From the NCBI RefSeq assembly GCF_003033925.1, contig NZ_CP028365.1, positions 1,116,001 to 1,180,000 on the forward strand: DNA of 64,000 nt, read 5' to 3'. The translations under genes and the position numbers were made by a program. The notes under the pieces were generated by a model. It did not search any database and was not told the DNA's origin. It was given only the letters and a program-made list of their open reading frames with translations. Shown here piece after piece: positions 27,667 to 36,687 of the stretch (positions are counted from its first letter, which is position 1; every line of letters starts with the position of its first letter). The stretch comes from Tannerella serpentiformis. GTDB taxonomy: Bacteria; Bacteroidota; Bacteroidia; Bacteroidales; Tannerellaceae.

Positions 27667-29817
27667 ATGAACAGAACAAACAAGATCATGGCTGCAGTAG
27701 CCGCGTGCATGCTGCTCGCCACGGGCGCCCGGGCCGACGAAGGCATGTGGGTGCTGAAAGAACTGAACAAACAAAACATCGCACGCATGCAGGAACTGGG
27801 CCTTAACGTGCCCTTCGAAACCCTCTACAGCGAGACGAACCCTTGCGTAGCCAACGCCGTCGTCATCTTCGGCGGCGGATGCTCCGGCATCACCGTCTCC
27901 GACGAGGGGCTCATCTTCACCAACCACCATTGCGGCTACGGCTCCATCCAGAAGCTCAGCAGCGTGAAGCACGACTATCTGAAGAACGGCTTCGTGTCGC
28001 AGAGCTTCAAGGACGAGTTGCCCGTCGAAGGTCTCAAAGTGCAGTACCTGCGCGAGACGGTCGACCTCACCGACCGCATCATGCCGCAGCTCGAAGGCAT
28101 CACCGACGAGTATGAGCGCATCAGCACAGCCGACTCCATCGCCCGCGCCATCGCCGACTCTGTATCCAAGGGCGACAAGTTCACCAACGCCGAGGTGCTG
28201 CCCTTCTATAACAACAACAAGTACTTCCTCGTCGTCTACGACGTCTTCCGCGACGTCCGACTCGTCTTCGCTCCGCCCACGTCGCTCGGCAAGTTCGGCG
28301 GCGATACGGACAACTGGATGTGGACACGCCACACGTGCGACTTCTCCGTCTTCCGCGTCTACGCCGGTGCCGACAATAAGCCGGCCGACTACAGCGCCGA
28401 CAACAAACCCTATCGCCCGCGCTACGTGGCCGAAGTCTCCCTCCAGGGTTACGGCGAGAAGGATTACGCGATGACCATCGGCTTCCCCGGTAGCACTGAC
28501 CGCTACCTCTCCTCCTGGGGCGTCAACCAACGCATCGAGAACTCCAACAAGCCGCGCATCGAAGTACGAGGCCTCAAGCAGGACATCTGGCGCAAAGCCA
28601 TGCAAGCCAGCGACGCCGTACGCATCAAGTACGCCTCGAAGTATGCCGGCAGCTCCAACTATTGGAAGAACTCCATCGGTATGAACCGCGGCCTAGCCAA
28701 CCTCGACGTCATTGCCCGCAAACGGGCCGAAGAGGCTGCCTTTGCGGCATGGGTGGCCCAGTCGCCCGAACGTCAGGCGCGCTACGGCGACGTGCTGAAG
28801 CTGCTCGAGAAGGGCTACACGCAGTCGGATAAGTACACCAACATGGCGACCTACCTCTTGGAGGCCTTCATGAGCGGCACGGAGATCGTCCGCCTGGCAC
28901 GCATGATCAACAGCGTCGACGTGGAGAAGAGCACGCCCGAGGAGATCGACGACTGGATCAATGGCAGCCTGCACGACTTCTACAAGGACTATGAGCCGGA
29001 GCTCGACCGTCAGGTGTTGCCCGTCATGCTGCGCGTAGTCAAGGAGCGTGTGCCCGCCGAATTCCTGCCGGACATCTACAAGACGATCGACAAGAAGTAC
29101 AAGGGCGACTATGAGCGCTACGCCAACGACCTCTTCAAGCGCACCCTCTTCACCTCGCCCGAGAAAGTGGCCGCCCTGCTCAAGGACAAGAAGCACTACA
29201 AGACGGTGATGAAGAAGGATCCCGCCGCCGAGCTCTCCCATTCCACCATCCTGTCGCTGATGAGCGTGCGGCAGCTCCTCTCCACCTCTCTGGAGGATGT
29301 TGAGCGCGGCGAACGCCTCTACTTCGAAGGCCTACAGAAGATGCACCCGGAGCGCACCTTCTACTCCGACGCCAACTTCACCATGCGTGCCAGCTACGGC
29401 TCCATCGGCGGCTATCAGCCCCGCGACGCCGTGTGGTATAACTACTTCACCACCCAACGCGGCATCTTAGAGAAGCAAGACCCGACGAGCTCGGAGTTCT
29501 ACGTGCAACCCGAGATTCTCTCCCTCGTTCGCAACCGCGACTTCGGCTCGTACGCTAACCCGCAGGGCGATCTGCAACTCTGCTTCCTCTCGAACAACGA
29601 CATCACGGGCGGCAACTCCGGCAGCCCCGTCTTCGACCGTAACGCACGCGTCATCGGGCTCGCCTTCGACGGCAACTGGGAGGCCATGAGCGGCGACATC
29701 GCTTTCGAACCCGACCTGCAACGCACCATCAGCGTCGACATCCGCTACGTCCTTTGGGTGATCGACCGCTGGGGGAAATGCCCGCGCCTGATCCAAGAAC
29801 TCAAGCTGGTAAAATGA
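27667..29817 (+). CDS. S46-family dipeptidyl-peptidase, DPP7-like
   Basis: S46 enzymes are periplasmic or surface serine exopeptidases that release dipeptides from the N-terminus of oligopeptides, feeding asaccharolytic Bacteroidetes. The 716-residue protein has a signal peptide (cleavage expected after about Ala23, before DEGMWVLKEL). The catalytic His is in TNHHCG and the catalytic Ser651 in GGNSGSP. Position Ser+18 is Gly669 (FDGNWE). In P. gingivalis this position is Gly in DPP7, which prefers hydrophobic P1, and Arg in DPP11, which prefers acidic P1, so a DPP7-like specificity is inferred. The stop codon overlaps the start of the next gene (ATGA). Confidence 0.92.
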   Translation: MNRTNKIMAAVAACMLLATGARADEGMWVLKELNKQNIARMQELGLNVPFETLYSETNPCVANAVVIFGGGCSGITVSDEGLIFTNHHCGYGSIQKLSSVKHDYLKNGFVSQSFKDELPVEGLKVQYLRETVDLTDRIMPQLEGITDEYERISTADSIARAIADSVSKGDKFTNAEVLPFYNNNKYFLVVYDVFRDVRLVFAPPTSLGKFGGDTDNWMWTRHTCDFSVFRVYAGADNKPADYSADNKPYRPRYVAEVSLQGYGEKDYAMTIGFPGSTDRYLSSWGVNQRIENSNKPRIEVRGLKQDIWRKAMQASDAVRIKYASKYAGSSNYWKNSIGMNRGLANLDVIARKRAEEAAFAAWVAQSPERQARYGDVLKLLEKGYTQSDKYTNMATYLLEAFMSGTEIVRLARMINSVDVEKSTPEEIDDWINGSLHDFYKDYEPELDRQVLPVMLRVVKERVPAEFLPDIYKTIDKKYKGDYERYANDLFKRTLFTSPEKVAALLKDKKHYKTVMKKDPAAELSHSTILSLMSVRQLLSTSLEDVERGERLYFEGLQKMHPERTFYSDANFTMRASYGSIGGYQPRDAVWYNYFTTQRGILEKQDPTSSEFYVQPEILSLVRNRDFGSYANPQGDLQLCFLSNNDITGGNSGSPVFDRNARVIGLAFDGNWEAMSGDIAFEPDLQRTISVDIRYVLWVIDRWGKCPRLIQELKLVK

Positions 29818-30818
29818 ACCCGACGCCCTTCTTCTCCATCATCGTCCCCATCTACAACCGCCCGGACGAAGCCCGCGAGTTGCTCGAAAGCCTCGCCGCG
29901 CAGACCGACGGGGACTTTGAGCTGGTGCTCGTCGAGGATGGCTCCACCCGACCCTGTACGGCCGAGGTGGAAGCCTTCCGCTCTCGCCTCACGATCCACT
30001 ACATCGTCAAGCCCAACACCGGCCGCAGCGACTCGCGCAACGTCGGGATGCGTGCCTCTCACGGTGCCTATCTCATCTTCTTCGACTCCGACTGCATCAT
30101 CCCGCCGGACTACTTCGCCACCGTCCGCCGCTACCTCGCCACCGAGCCGGCCGACTGCTTCGGCGGCCCCGACCGCGAGCACCCCAGCTTCACCCCCACG
30201 CAAAAGGCCATCAGCTACGCCATGACCTCCTTCTGGACCACGGGCGGCATACGCGGCGGCCGCACCAACCTGGAGAAGTTCAAGCCCCGCACCTTCAACA
30301 TGGGTTTTTCGCGTGAGGTGTACGAGCGCGTGGGCGGTTTCAAAGACATGTATGGCGAGGACATCGACCTCAGCATCCGCATCCATCAAGCCGGCTTCAC
30401 CACCCGCCTCTACCGCGACGCCTACGTCTACCACAAGCGCCGCGGCAACCTCCGCAAGTTCTATCGTCAGGTGCACATCTTCGGTCAAGCCCGCATCAAC
30501 CTCTTCAAGCTCTACCCCGACTCGCTGAAGGCCGTCCACACGCTCCCCGCCGTGTTTGTCCTCGGCAGCGTCGGCGTCCTCGTGTGCGCCGTCGTGCTGT
30601 CGCCGTGGTGGTTGCTCCTGCCCGCCTTTTACTTAGTGCTGCTCCTCGTCGACGCCCTCGTCAAGACCCGCAGCCTCAGCATCGCCCTTCGCGCCGTCGC
30701 CGCCTCGCTGATCCAGATCTACGGCTACGGGCTCGGCTTCCTCCGCTCGTTTGTCGACAAGATCATCCTCCGCCACGGCCTCGAAGACCTCGAGACGCTC
30801 AAACGGGTGTACAAGTAA
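29814..30818 (+). CDS. Family 2 glycosyltransferase with C-terminal membrane helices
   Basis: A 334-residue GT-A fold transferase. It starts with FFSIIVPIYNRPDEARELLESLAAQ; the nucleotide-sugar-binding DSD motif is in FFDSDC near residue 90, and the acceptor-side ED motif lies in YGEDIDLSIRI. Two hydrophobic helices lie near residues 245-285, so it probably sits on the inner membrane. It would transfer a sugar in surface-glycan or glycoprotein synthesis; donor and acceptor are unknown. It overlaps the DPP7-like gene by four bases, so the two are translationally coupled, an odd functional pair. It is the last host gene before the mobile element. Confidence 0.88.
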   Translation: MNPTPFFSIIVPIYNRPDEARELLESLAAQTDGDFELVLVEDGSTRPCTAEVEAFRSRLTIHYIVKPNTGRSDSRNVGMRASHGAYLIFFDSDCIIPPDYFATVRRYLATEPADCFGGPDREHPSFTPTQKAISYAMTSFWTTGGIRGGRTNLEKFKPRTFNMGFSREVYERVGGFKDMYGEDIDLSIRIHQAGFTTRLYRDAYVYHKRRGNLRKFYRQVHIFGQARINLFKLYPDSLKAVHTLPAVFVLGSVGVLVCAVVLSPWWLLLPAFYLVLLLVDALVKTRSLSIALRAVAASLIQIYGYGLGFLRSFVDKIILRHGLEDLETLKRVYK

Positions 30819-30837
30819 GGGTTGGCGCATGCATGCT

Positions 30838-30882
30838 TAATACGTCCCGAGGGGGTATTTAATACCGTCCTGAGAAAATCAT
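30838..30882. repeat. Two copies of the 22-bp TATTTAATACC repeat at the left end of the mobile element
   Basis: CTTAATACGTCCCGAGG and GGGTATTTAATACCGTCC match the 22-bp array at 46116-46415, on the other side of the element, and nothing else in the window. They mark the probable left junction. Downstream to 31120 I see only one GGTAACG word (30936) and no gene. Confidence 0.8.
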
Positions 30883-31120
30883 TTGGAAATATCATCCTGA
30901 AAAAGAAGAAGTTGCTCGACCGTAGGCGTTGGATAGGTAACGAGGTGGAAACGAGCGAAGCGCTTGAGGTTGCTGGAATCTGCACAAACAAAGGGCACTT
31001 GTCATTTGAGGGTGCAATGTTACTATGACCATTTGGATTGCAGGTGCTTTGGATGCGATTCTCTCGATTCTGCTTTTCGACTTGGGAGTGTGTGAACGTA
31101 GAGCGGATGGGGGCTAAGGC

Positions 31121-32116
31121 TCATATTCCCCGACCCCGCTTCTTCTTTTTCATGCCTTGGTTCCTTAATCGACGTTGCCATGAGATCTCGGCGTAGTCGA
31201 CTCCATGTGTCTGTAGGAGTGTGCCCTCTCCGGTCTTTGAAAGAAAGCTTCCCGCAGCGTCTAAAGCGGTGTCCACAGCGGAGCCTGTGACTTGCGCGAT
31301 AGGAGGACCGTCTTTCGTATGGATCATGAAGGAATGGCCGGAGGGGGTGATGGGCTTCTGCGCATTGCCGGTCTCGAACTGTTTCGGCAGGGTGCGAAAA
31401 CCGAACTCACGACTGATCTCGGAGGCCTTGAAACTGTGGCCGCCGTAGGTGAACTTCAGCCCGTAGACTTTCCCCTGCTTGTTCTTCATGCGCTCGATCG
31501 TGACGCCACTTCGGTGGAGTTCGTAGAGAAACATGGAGTGACCCGACAGGCCTTTTCCTTTGTGCTTCTCGAGCAGGGCATAGCAGATGTTCCGAACCTG
31601 CTGCTTCGTTTGTTCCCTTGCGGGATCGGCTTGGGCTTTCCGATGTAGTCGCGCGGATCGGACTTCGTTGGCGATGGTCAGCCCGTACTTGCGACTGAGT
31701 TTTTCGGCTACTCTGGCGGCTCGGTTACTGACGAAGGTGGTATCGTAGACCTGTCCACCGAGGCTGATTCGATTGGCAATGATGTGGATGTGAAGATTGT
31801 CGGTGTCTTTATGCGTGACAGCCACCCACTGGTGATCGTCTAACCCCATCTGTTTGGCAAAGAGGAGGACGAGGCGGTTCAGGGTCTTGAACGTCATCTG
31901 CGGCTCGTCCTGCGGGGCGATGCCGATCTCGATGCGCAGGAACTTGTTTTTGCAGCGACTGTTGTAGTCGCCGACGAGCTTCATCTCCTCGTGGATCTCC
32001 TTTGGCGTTTCGCCACAGAGGTTGTGGAGGGCGAGGACGCGGCCGAGCTTTCCCTCTCGAAAAACGTACTCCAGCGCGTTGCCTCCGTGCGCGATGGCCT
32101 TACACTTTGCGATCAT
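31121..32116 (-). CDS. mobA: MobA-type relaxase
   Basis: It nicks DNA at oriT and pilots the strand during mobilization. The protein is about 331 residues. The metal-binding relaxase motif is HKDTDNLHIHIIANR near residue 95-110 (H-x-D-x4-H-x-H-x3-N). The N-terminal Tyr expected as nucleophile is probably the one in GGNALEYVF. The C-terminus is Lys/Arg-rich. The ATG at 32116 (MIAKCKAIAHGGNALEYV) is preferred over an upstream TTG. Its start overlaps the end of the mobC-like gene by 17 bp, the usual order in Bacteroides mobilizable transposons. Confidence 0.9.
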   Translation of the reverse strand: MIAKCKAIAHGGNALEYVFREGKLGRVLALHNLCGETPKEIHEEMKLVGDYNSRCKNKFLRIEIGIAPQDEPQMTFKTLNRLVLLFAKQMGLDDHQWVAVTHKDTDNLHIHIIANRISLGGQVYDTTFVSNRAARVAEKLSRKYGLTIANEVRSARLHRKAQADPAREQTKQQVRNICYALLEKHKGKGLSGHSMFLYELHRSGVTIERMKNKQGKVYGLKFTYGGHSFKASEISREFGFRTLPKQFETGNAQKPITPSGHSFMIHTKDGPPIAQVTGSAVDTALDAAGSFLSKTGEGTLLQTHGVDYAEISWQRRLRNQGMKKKKRGRGI

Positions 32117-32504
32117 GGTCTTCAATATTTAAGCGCTTAAACACCTCATCGGGGACCCGATAGCGAGGGCTGAAGAACCGCTTAAAAGCGATCTTGGCGT
32201 AGGTGGCGAGGGCCTTCGTCGCGTCTACCCAGGAGACGTCTTTGACCTTAATCAGGTTAGAAATGTGCGCGTAGAATAGTGCCGTCTGACGGAGGATGGC
32301 AAGCGCCTCCTTCTCGTTGTCGCCTATCGGAGGGACGGCGGTGACGGATCCTCCCAGCAACATTTCGCGACAGTAGTCGGAGTACTTCCGCCCTGCGTTC
32401 GTGGCTCTCGAGCGGATCCGTTCCTTCTCTTCGGCCGTACATCTGACCTTGATAAAGGCGGTCTTGTTCGGTTTCTTGTCTTCCTTCTTGTTGTACTTTT
32501 TCAT
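32100..32504 (-). CDS. mobC: MobC-like plasmid mobilization relaxosome protein
   Basis: A 134-residue basic protein with KPNKTAFIKVRCTAEEKERIRSRATNAG near the N-terminus, a ribbon-helix-helix-like DNA-binding region, and a C-terminal helix (DATKALATYAKIAFKRFFSP). This is the usual MobC/BmgB layout; such proteins open the oriT region for the relaxase. It sits directly upstream of mobA and directly downstream of a nested inverted repeat that may be oriT. Confidence 0.85.
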   Translation of the reverse strand: MKKYNKKEDKKPNKTAFIKVRCTAEEKERIRSRATNAGRKYSDYCREMLLGGSVTAVPPIGDNEKEALAILRQTALFYAHISNLIKVKDVSWVDATKALATYAKIAFKRFFSPRYRVPDEVFKRLNIEDHDRKV

Positions 32505-32600
32505 GTGGATAGGTCTTTTCTGTGGTGCTTATACTATGGTTGGGGCCGATGAGAACGGATGTGATTACGGCCCTCTCACACGTCCGGACAGGGCGAGGGA

Positions 32601-32636
32601 GCAAGCGCAGTTTGTGGGAACAAACTGACGTCTTGC
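32601..32636. other. Candidate origin of transfer (oriT) inverted repeat
   Basis: GCAAG-CG-CAGTTTGT-GGGA-ACAAACTG-ACGT-CTTGC is a nested inverted repeat of 8 bp and 5 bp, about 100 bp upstream of the mobC-like start. The position and structure fit an oriT. The rest of the 265-bp gap up to the DUF3408-like gene shows no gene. Confidence 0.6.
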
Positions 32637-32769
32637 ATTACCGTCGTCACGCTCCGTTACATACCCTATAATGTTTCTTACAATCACAGCTTGCTGTGCA
32701 TTCAAAAGCTTGCTGCATGCTTAGCACGTAATTCGATCGTGGACTCTTCGATGGATCTGTGTACTTGGA

Positions 32770-33135
32770 TTACAGCTTCCGCCATTCCTCGATCTCCCCG
32801 GCGTAGTCCTCCAAATGGGCGCGCACGATGTGCTCCACGAAGCTCGAGAGGTTGGCGCCCCTGTCTCCCAATCGACGGACAACGAAGTCGGCGCGCTCCT
32901 GTGTCGCCCGACTCAAATAGACAGCCCGGCGATCTGTCAGCTTGGCAGGGACAAGGAAGGCTTGCTTGTAAGCCTCCAGCGTCCCTCGCCTCATTTTCGT
33001 GCTGATGCGTTTCGGTGTGAGTGCACTCTCGGCATGCACGGCCTGCTCGGATGGCTCTGCTTCCTGTGGATGCGTTTCTCCCAAATAGACGTCGAGAAAC
33101 TCCCGGTCAGTTTTGTTGGTGTTTTTCTCTTTCAT
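32770..33135 (-). CDS. DUF3408-like protein of Bacteroidales mobile elements
   Basis: A 121-residue hydrophilic protein. The N-terminal half is charged and probably disordered. The C-terminal half (LTDRRAVYLSRATQERADFVVRRLGDRGANLSSFVEHIVRAHLEDY) looks like a ribbon-helix-helix or short helical DNA-binding domain and matches the general pattern of DUF3408 proteins, found next to mob and tra genes of Bacteroides conjugative elements. The function is unproved; a DNA-binding role in mobilization or replication is inferred. It follows the primase gene with a 5-bp gap. Confidence 0.65.
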   Translation of the reverse strand: MKEKNTNKTDREFLDVYLGETHPQEAEPSEQAVHAESALTPKRISTKMRRGTLEAYKQAFLVPAKLTDRRAVYLSRATQERADFVVRRLGDRGANLSSFVEHIVRAHLEDYAGEIEEWRKL

Positions 33136-33140
33136 GGTTG

Positions 33141-34091
33141 CTATCTCCTTTTCTGTTTGATTGTGTGGGTTGGTTTGGTTGTGATAGGAGCTTGTCCTTG
33201 TTGTCCTCGTAGGCGACAGACGCGGCTAACATGAAACTCGTTGAGATCCTTGCATCCGCGGTAGTGCACGGACATGTCTTCCACCTGGAACCCGGCGTCG
33301 ATGAATGCGCTCAGGGTTCGTCTTCCAGCTTCGTCGTTATCGAGGAAGGCGCGGAGTGCCGTGATATGTCGCTCGCGCAGGTAACGAATGCACCGCCCGA
33401 CGTTCGCCACGGAGTTCATCACGAGGCAATGGCTGTCGACCTTTTCTTTCATTGAAAGGAAGGAGAGGAAGTCCATAAAGCCTTCGAAGAGGCAGACTGG
33501 CTGCCGCCCGTCGGAAAAGATTGGTGTAATGTCCTTCGGAGCCAGCGTTCCTTTGAATAACCCGGCGCCCCTGAGCTCGTAGCCGCCCGAGACATTGGTA
33601 AAGCCGATGACTTCGTACTCCCGTCCCCTCACTTCGTAGCGGACGCATCTGAGGAAGGGCCAGGCCCGACCGAGGTCGATGCTCCGCTCTTTTGTCAGGT
33701 AGTCTTGTAAATGTGGCGGAAGGTCATCCGATATGCCGATCAATTTTCTTCCTCCGTCTGTTCTCTCTGGAGTATGACGGTGGGATTCCGTCCGCGGGTA
33801 ATCGCTTGTCCTGCAACCGAAAATCATCTGCCCCAAACAGCGGATGGCCTCCGGAAAGGTGCACCTCTCGAGCCGCATATAGAGGTCGATGATGCTTCCT
33901 CCGCGGCCTTCGGCGTAATCAATCCACAGGTTCCTCTCGGTATCCACCTTGAAGCTCGGGTGGCGTTCATCCCGCAGCGGCGAGCGATACATCGTGTAGG
34001 TCGCCAGCCGTCGGACGGGCGTGATGCCTTTACTTTCCAAGTACGCCGTGATGGGATACCGCTTGATGGTCGATAGGTTTTCTTCTTTCAC
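33141..34091 (-). CDS. Toprim-domain DNA primase of the mobile element
   Basis: A 316-residue DnaG-like primase. The N-terminal part (about 30-75) matches the CHC2 zinc-binding domain in pattern (RSPLRDERHPSFKVD ... DYAEGRGGSIIDLYM), but every Cys/His ligand is missing. The toprim domain shows the catalytic Glu in VCLFEGFMDFLSF and the DxD pair in AFLDNDEAG. It would prime replacement-strand synthesis or element replication. The start codon is GTG; no ATG lies near the family start. A DUF3408-like gene follows closely. Confidence 0.85.
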   Translation of the reverse strand: MKEENLSTIKRYPITAYLESKGITPVRRLATYTMYRSPLRDERHPSFKVDTERNLWIDYAEGRGGSIIDLYMRLERCTFPEAIRCLGQMIFGCRTSDYPRTESHRHTPERTDGGRKLIGISDDLPPHLQDYLTKERSIDLGRAWPFLRCVRYEVRGREYEVIGFTNVSGGYELRGAGLFKGTLAPKDITPIFSDGRQPVCLFEGFMDFLSFLSMKEKVDSHCLVMNSVANVGRCIRYLRERHITALRAFLDNDEAGRRTLSAFIDAGFQVEDMSVHYRGCKDLNEFHVSRVCRLRGQQGQAPITTKPTHTIKQKRR

Positions 34092-34262
34092 GGTGATTAA
34101 ACATTGAGATGGGTAATGAAATGGTGTGGTGTTTTATTGGAATGCAAGTGATTTAAGATCAAACGCCCGTACTTTTTGGCTTCTTCTTACTACAAACTAC
34201 AATCGCCATAATCGATTGTTTTCCAATAGCATTCATGCAAATAGAAGTCACTACGCGGCTGA

Positions 34263-35516
34263 CTACATGTTGCTACTACAGATTTGAAGGAGGGGACAGG
34301 GGAGGATCTTTCGTATTTTGTAGACATACAGTGGACTACCGCCGTTTCGCCGTCGGCTGACCTTGAGGTATCCGGCCTTTTTCAACGCCTCTCCCATACG
34401 TTTGGCCGTGAGCGGCTGGCGCGTGTAGGTGCCGAGGTAAGTCAAGATTTCGGTCGTTGTCAGGTAGGAGTAATCACTGTCTGTGGTCGGCAGCTCGAAG
34501 CAGCGCAACAGGAGCTCCATCTCCGCAGTCTGCACTTGGAACGCCTCACTTTCGCGGTACAACTCCGCGATCTCCTCGTCGTTGAACCAATACCGATAGC
34601 CCGATTCCAACAGCGATTTTGCCTCCGCATAGACGGCGTCCATCGAGACGCTCCTTGCCCGATCGATGTCGATGGAGAGCACCTCGAAGGGCAGGAAGCG
34701 CCTGCTGCCGGTGGGGTCGGTGAGGAAGTCGTTGCCGTTCACCGAGGCCACGAAGCTCGCCATGTGGGGGTGCTCCTCCACGTGCTTGTCGTAGGGCATG
34801 CGGTACTTGACCATCGGACAGGTGATCAGGTTTTTCAGTTCGTTTTCATCCCGTTTGTTGAGCGCCTTGAGCTGGTCGTCGATGTTGATAATGAGGTTCT
34901 GCCCGACGTAGGTCAGCGTGTCTTTTTCCTGCGGATAGATTTTGCCGGTATAGCTGTAATCGTGCAGCTTAGGCGGGCAAAGCAGGTCGAGAAACGTCGT
35001 CTTGAATCGCCCTTGTTCACCGGTTAAGACCAGGCAGGTGTGGTTGCGACACTCGCGGTCATCCATTGCGTTGGCAACTACAGCTACAAGCCATTTTGTT
35101 AGATACAGCAGCCATTTCTCCTGGTTACGGACAACGACGCAGTCGGCTAATTCACGGATGGCATGCGCCGCTGATTTATCCGGAACAGCGGCGGGCAAGG
35201 CTTTGAAATACGCCTGTATGGGATTAACACGGGGCGAAAAGCTGCTTTCAATGATCGAGTACAGGTTGTCCGGAGAGGTTGTGATCCCGGCCTCATTGTC
35301 GAGTTCACGGCGCAGCGTGTTGATCTCATAGCGACCGACTTTTACGAATTGGGTGTCCTCTCGGCCGCGATATTCCGCCCGTCCCCAAACGGTGTTGTAC
35401 CGGAACATGTAATGCCGGGCGAGGTAGGCCTCGATCTCCCCGTTCTTTGATGAACGTCCGCCGTTGTCCGGTGTTTTATCGACGTTTATGTTGCTTCTAT
35501 CTGCCTGTTTCTTCAT
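34263..35516 (-). CDS. VapE/VirE-family P-loop ATPase (replicative helicase-like)
   Basis: A protein of about 417 residues. The P-loop is GEQGRFKTTFL, followed by a Walker B-like LIINIDDQLKALNKRDENELKNLIT and an arginine segment DPTGSRRFLPFEVL, the signature of virulence-associated E proteins that act as SF3-like helicases on phage satellites and mobile elements. A C-terminal winged-helix-like region follows (TTEILTYLGTYTRQPLTAKRMGEALKKAGY). The start MKKQADRSNIN is preferred; an upstream in-frame extension to 35705 is possible but looks noncoding. It probably works with the primase in element replication. Confidence 0.82.
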   Translation of the reverse strand: MKKQADRSNINVDKTPDNGGRSSKNGEIEAYLARHYMFRYNTVWGRAEYRGREDTQFVKVGRYEINTLRRELDNEAGITTSPDNLYSIIESSFSPRVNPIQAYFKALPAAVPDKSAAHAIRELADCVVVRNQEKWLLYLTKWLVAVVANAMDDRECRNHTCLVLTGEQGRFKTTFLDLLCPPKLHDYSYTGKIYPQEKDTLTYVGQNLIINIDDQLKALNKRDENELKNLITCPMVKYRMPYDKHVEEHPHMASFVASVNGNDFLTDPTGSRRFLPFEVLSIDIDRARSVSMDAVYAEAKSLLESGYRYWFNDEEIAELYRESEAFQVQTAEMELLLRCFELPTTDSDYSYLTTTEILTYLGTYTRQPLTAKRMGEALKKAGYLKVSRRRNGGSPLYVYKIRKILPCPLLQICSSNM

Positions 35517-35906
35517 GGCTGGCTGGGATGAGTTTTCGGGGGTGAAAGTGTGATGAGCATCCCCGGCATCCAAGCATGCAGTGTATTCCGGCATAATGTT
35601 GCATCTGTTTGCGGCCGATTTCTTCGGAAAATAGGTCTTGTATGAGAACCACTTACTCCTTTGATAAGACAAAGTGGTTGTGAAAGGGAGGGAGATCGGG
35701 AACAATTAGCAGGCTATTACCTGCTTTCACTTGCGGCTGTTTTCCGAATAAGCGAAAGCCGCCCCTTTCTGCGACGGTTGTATCCCTGCTGTTCCATTTG
35801 CATCCCTCCTGTTCCCAATTGCATAGGCAGCGTTTTTTGTACGACTACGTTTGCCGCCGAAAACAGTAAAACCTAAATACCAACCAGAAAACTAATACGT
35901 GAGATC

Positions 35907-36200
35907 ATGAAGTACTTAATTATTACAGAGGCCGATTGGCTAAGCCTGCGGAACGAGATACTGAGCCTTGCAGAATGTTGCCTGAAGGCTTTCGGAGAAC
36001 CATCTAAACACACGGATTGGTTGCATAACGGAGACGTTTGCCGACTGCTCGGCATCAGCGAACGCACTCTGCAACATTACCGGGATACGAACGTGCTACC
36101 TTTTGCGCAGATCGGGCATAAGTGCTATTACAAGCGGGAGGACGTGGAGCGACTACTCTGCGTAAAGTCTGACAAAACGACAAACACGACGAAGCGATGA
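35907..36200 (+). CDS. Helix-turn-helix protein (excisionase/HTH_17 type)
   Basis: A 97-residue protein with an N-terminal helical tail and a MerR-like winged HTH: LHNGDVCRLLGISERTLQHYRDTNVLPFAQIGHKCYYKREDVERLL. Such proteins in Bacteroidales elements act as excisionases or regulators. Its stop codon overlaps the ATG of the next, related HTH gene (ATGA). The gap of about 390 bp upstream, to the VapE-like start, holds no recognised gene or element. Confidence 0.8.
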   Translation: MKYLIITEADWLSLRNEILSLAECCLKAFGEPSKHTDWLHNGDVCRLLGISERTLQHYRDTNVLPFAQIGHKCYYKREDVERLLCVKSDKTTNTTKR

Positions 36201-36502
36201 TGGAAGCGATTCAAGACTTGAGTATGGAGACGGGCGAGATGCAGGTGGTCATCTCAGCCTTGCAACGAGTAAGAGAAAGGATTCGGGAAGTGTCGGAGAC
36301 GCACCGGCCTCTCTTCAGCGGCGAACACTTCCTCACGGGCAAGGAAGTTTGCGAGCGGCTCTACATCAGCCCCCGCACCTTGCAGGACTATCGCGATCGG
36401 AGGATCATCCCCTACACGCAGTTTGCCGGCAAGATCCTTTACAAGGCCTCAGATCTCGAAAGGATACTGGAGGAGAATTACAAGGGAGGCGGAAAACGGT
36501 AA
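36197..36502 (+). CDS. Second helix-turn-helix protein (excisionase/HTH_17 type)
   Basis: A 101-residue paralogue of the preceding protein: FLTGKEVCERLYISPRTLQDYRDRRIIPYTQFAGKILYKASDLERILEE. The N-terminal helix (about 10-35) could mediate dimerisation. Translational coupling with its neighbour suggests the two act together, perhaps as a heteromeric recombination directionality factor for the two integrases at the right end. That is inference. Confidence 0.8.
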   Translation: MMEAIQDLSMETGEMQVVISALQRVRERIREVSETHRPLFSGEHFLTGKEVCERLYISPRTLQDYRDRRIIPYTQFAGKILYKASDLERILEENYKGGGKR

Positions 36503-36591
36503 GACAATCACACATTTGTCCAGTACTGAAAAAGTTGACAGCTGGGGACGGTGAAAAGAACTTCATTATGAGCAAACAGCTCACCGACTCA

Positions 36592-36685
36592 GGGTTCAGC
36601 GCTGTTTTTTGAAAAGTGAAGCCGCACCCTGGAGGTTCAGTGCTGCTTTTTGAAAAGTGAGGCTGAACCTTCCAGGGTTTAGCGT
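36592..36685. repeat. Two direct copies with hairpins between convergent HTH and dynamin genes
   Basis: GTTCAGYGCTG-TTTTTTGAAAAGTGA occurs twice about 51 bp apart. The second copy forms GGTTCAG ... CTGAACC. It could act as a terminator for either side. No long T-run follows, so that role is uncertain. Confidence 0.6.
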
Positions 36686-36687
36686 CG

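Noticed and set aside
35517-35705. N-terminal extension of the VapE-like protein
   Set aside because: The extra residues show no family similarity and the AT-rich region looks like a leader; kept as a possibility only.
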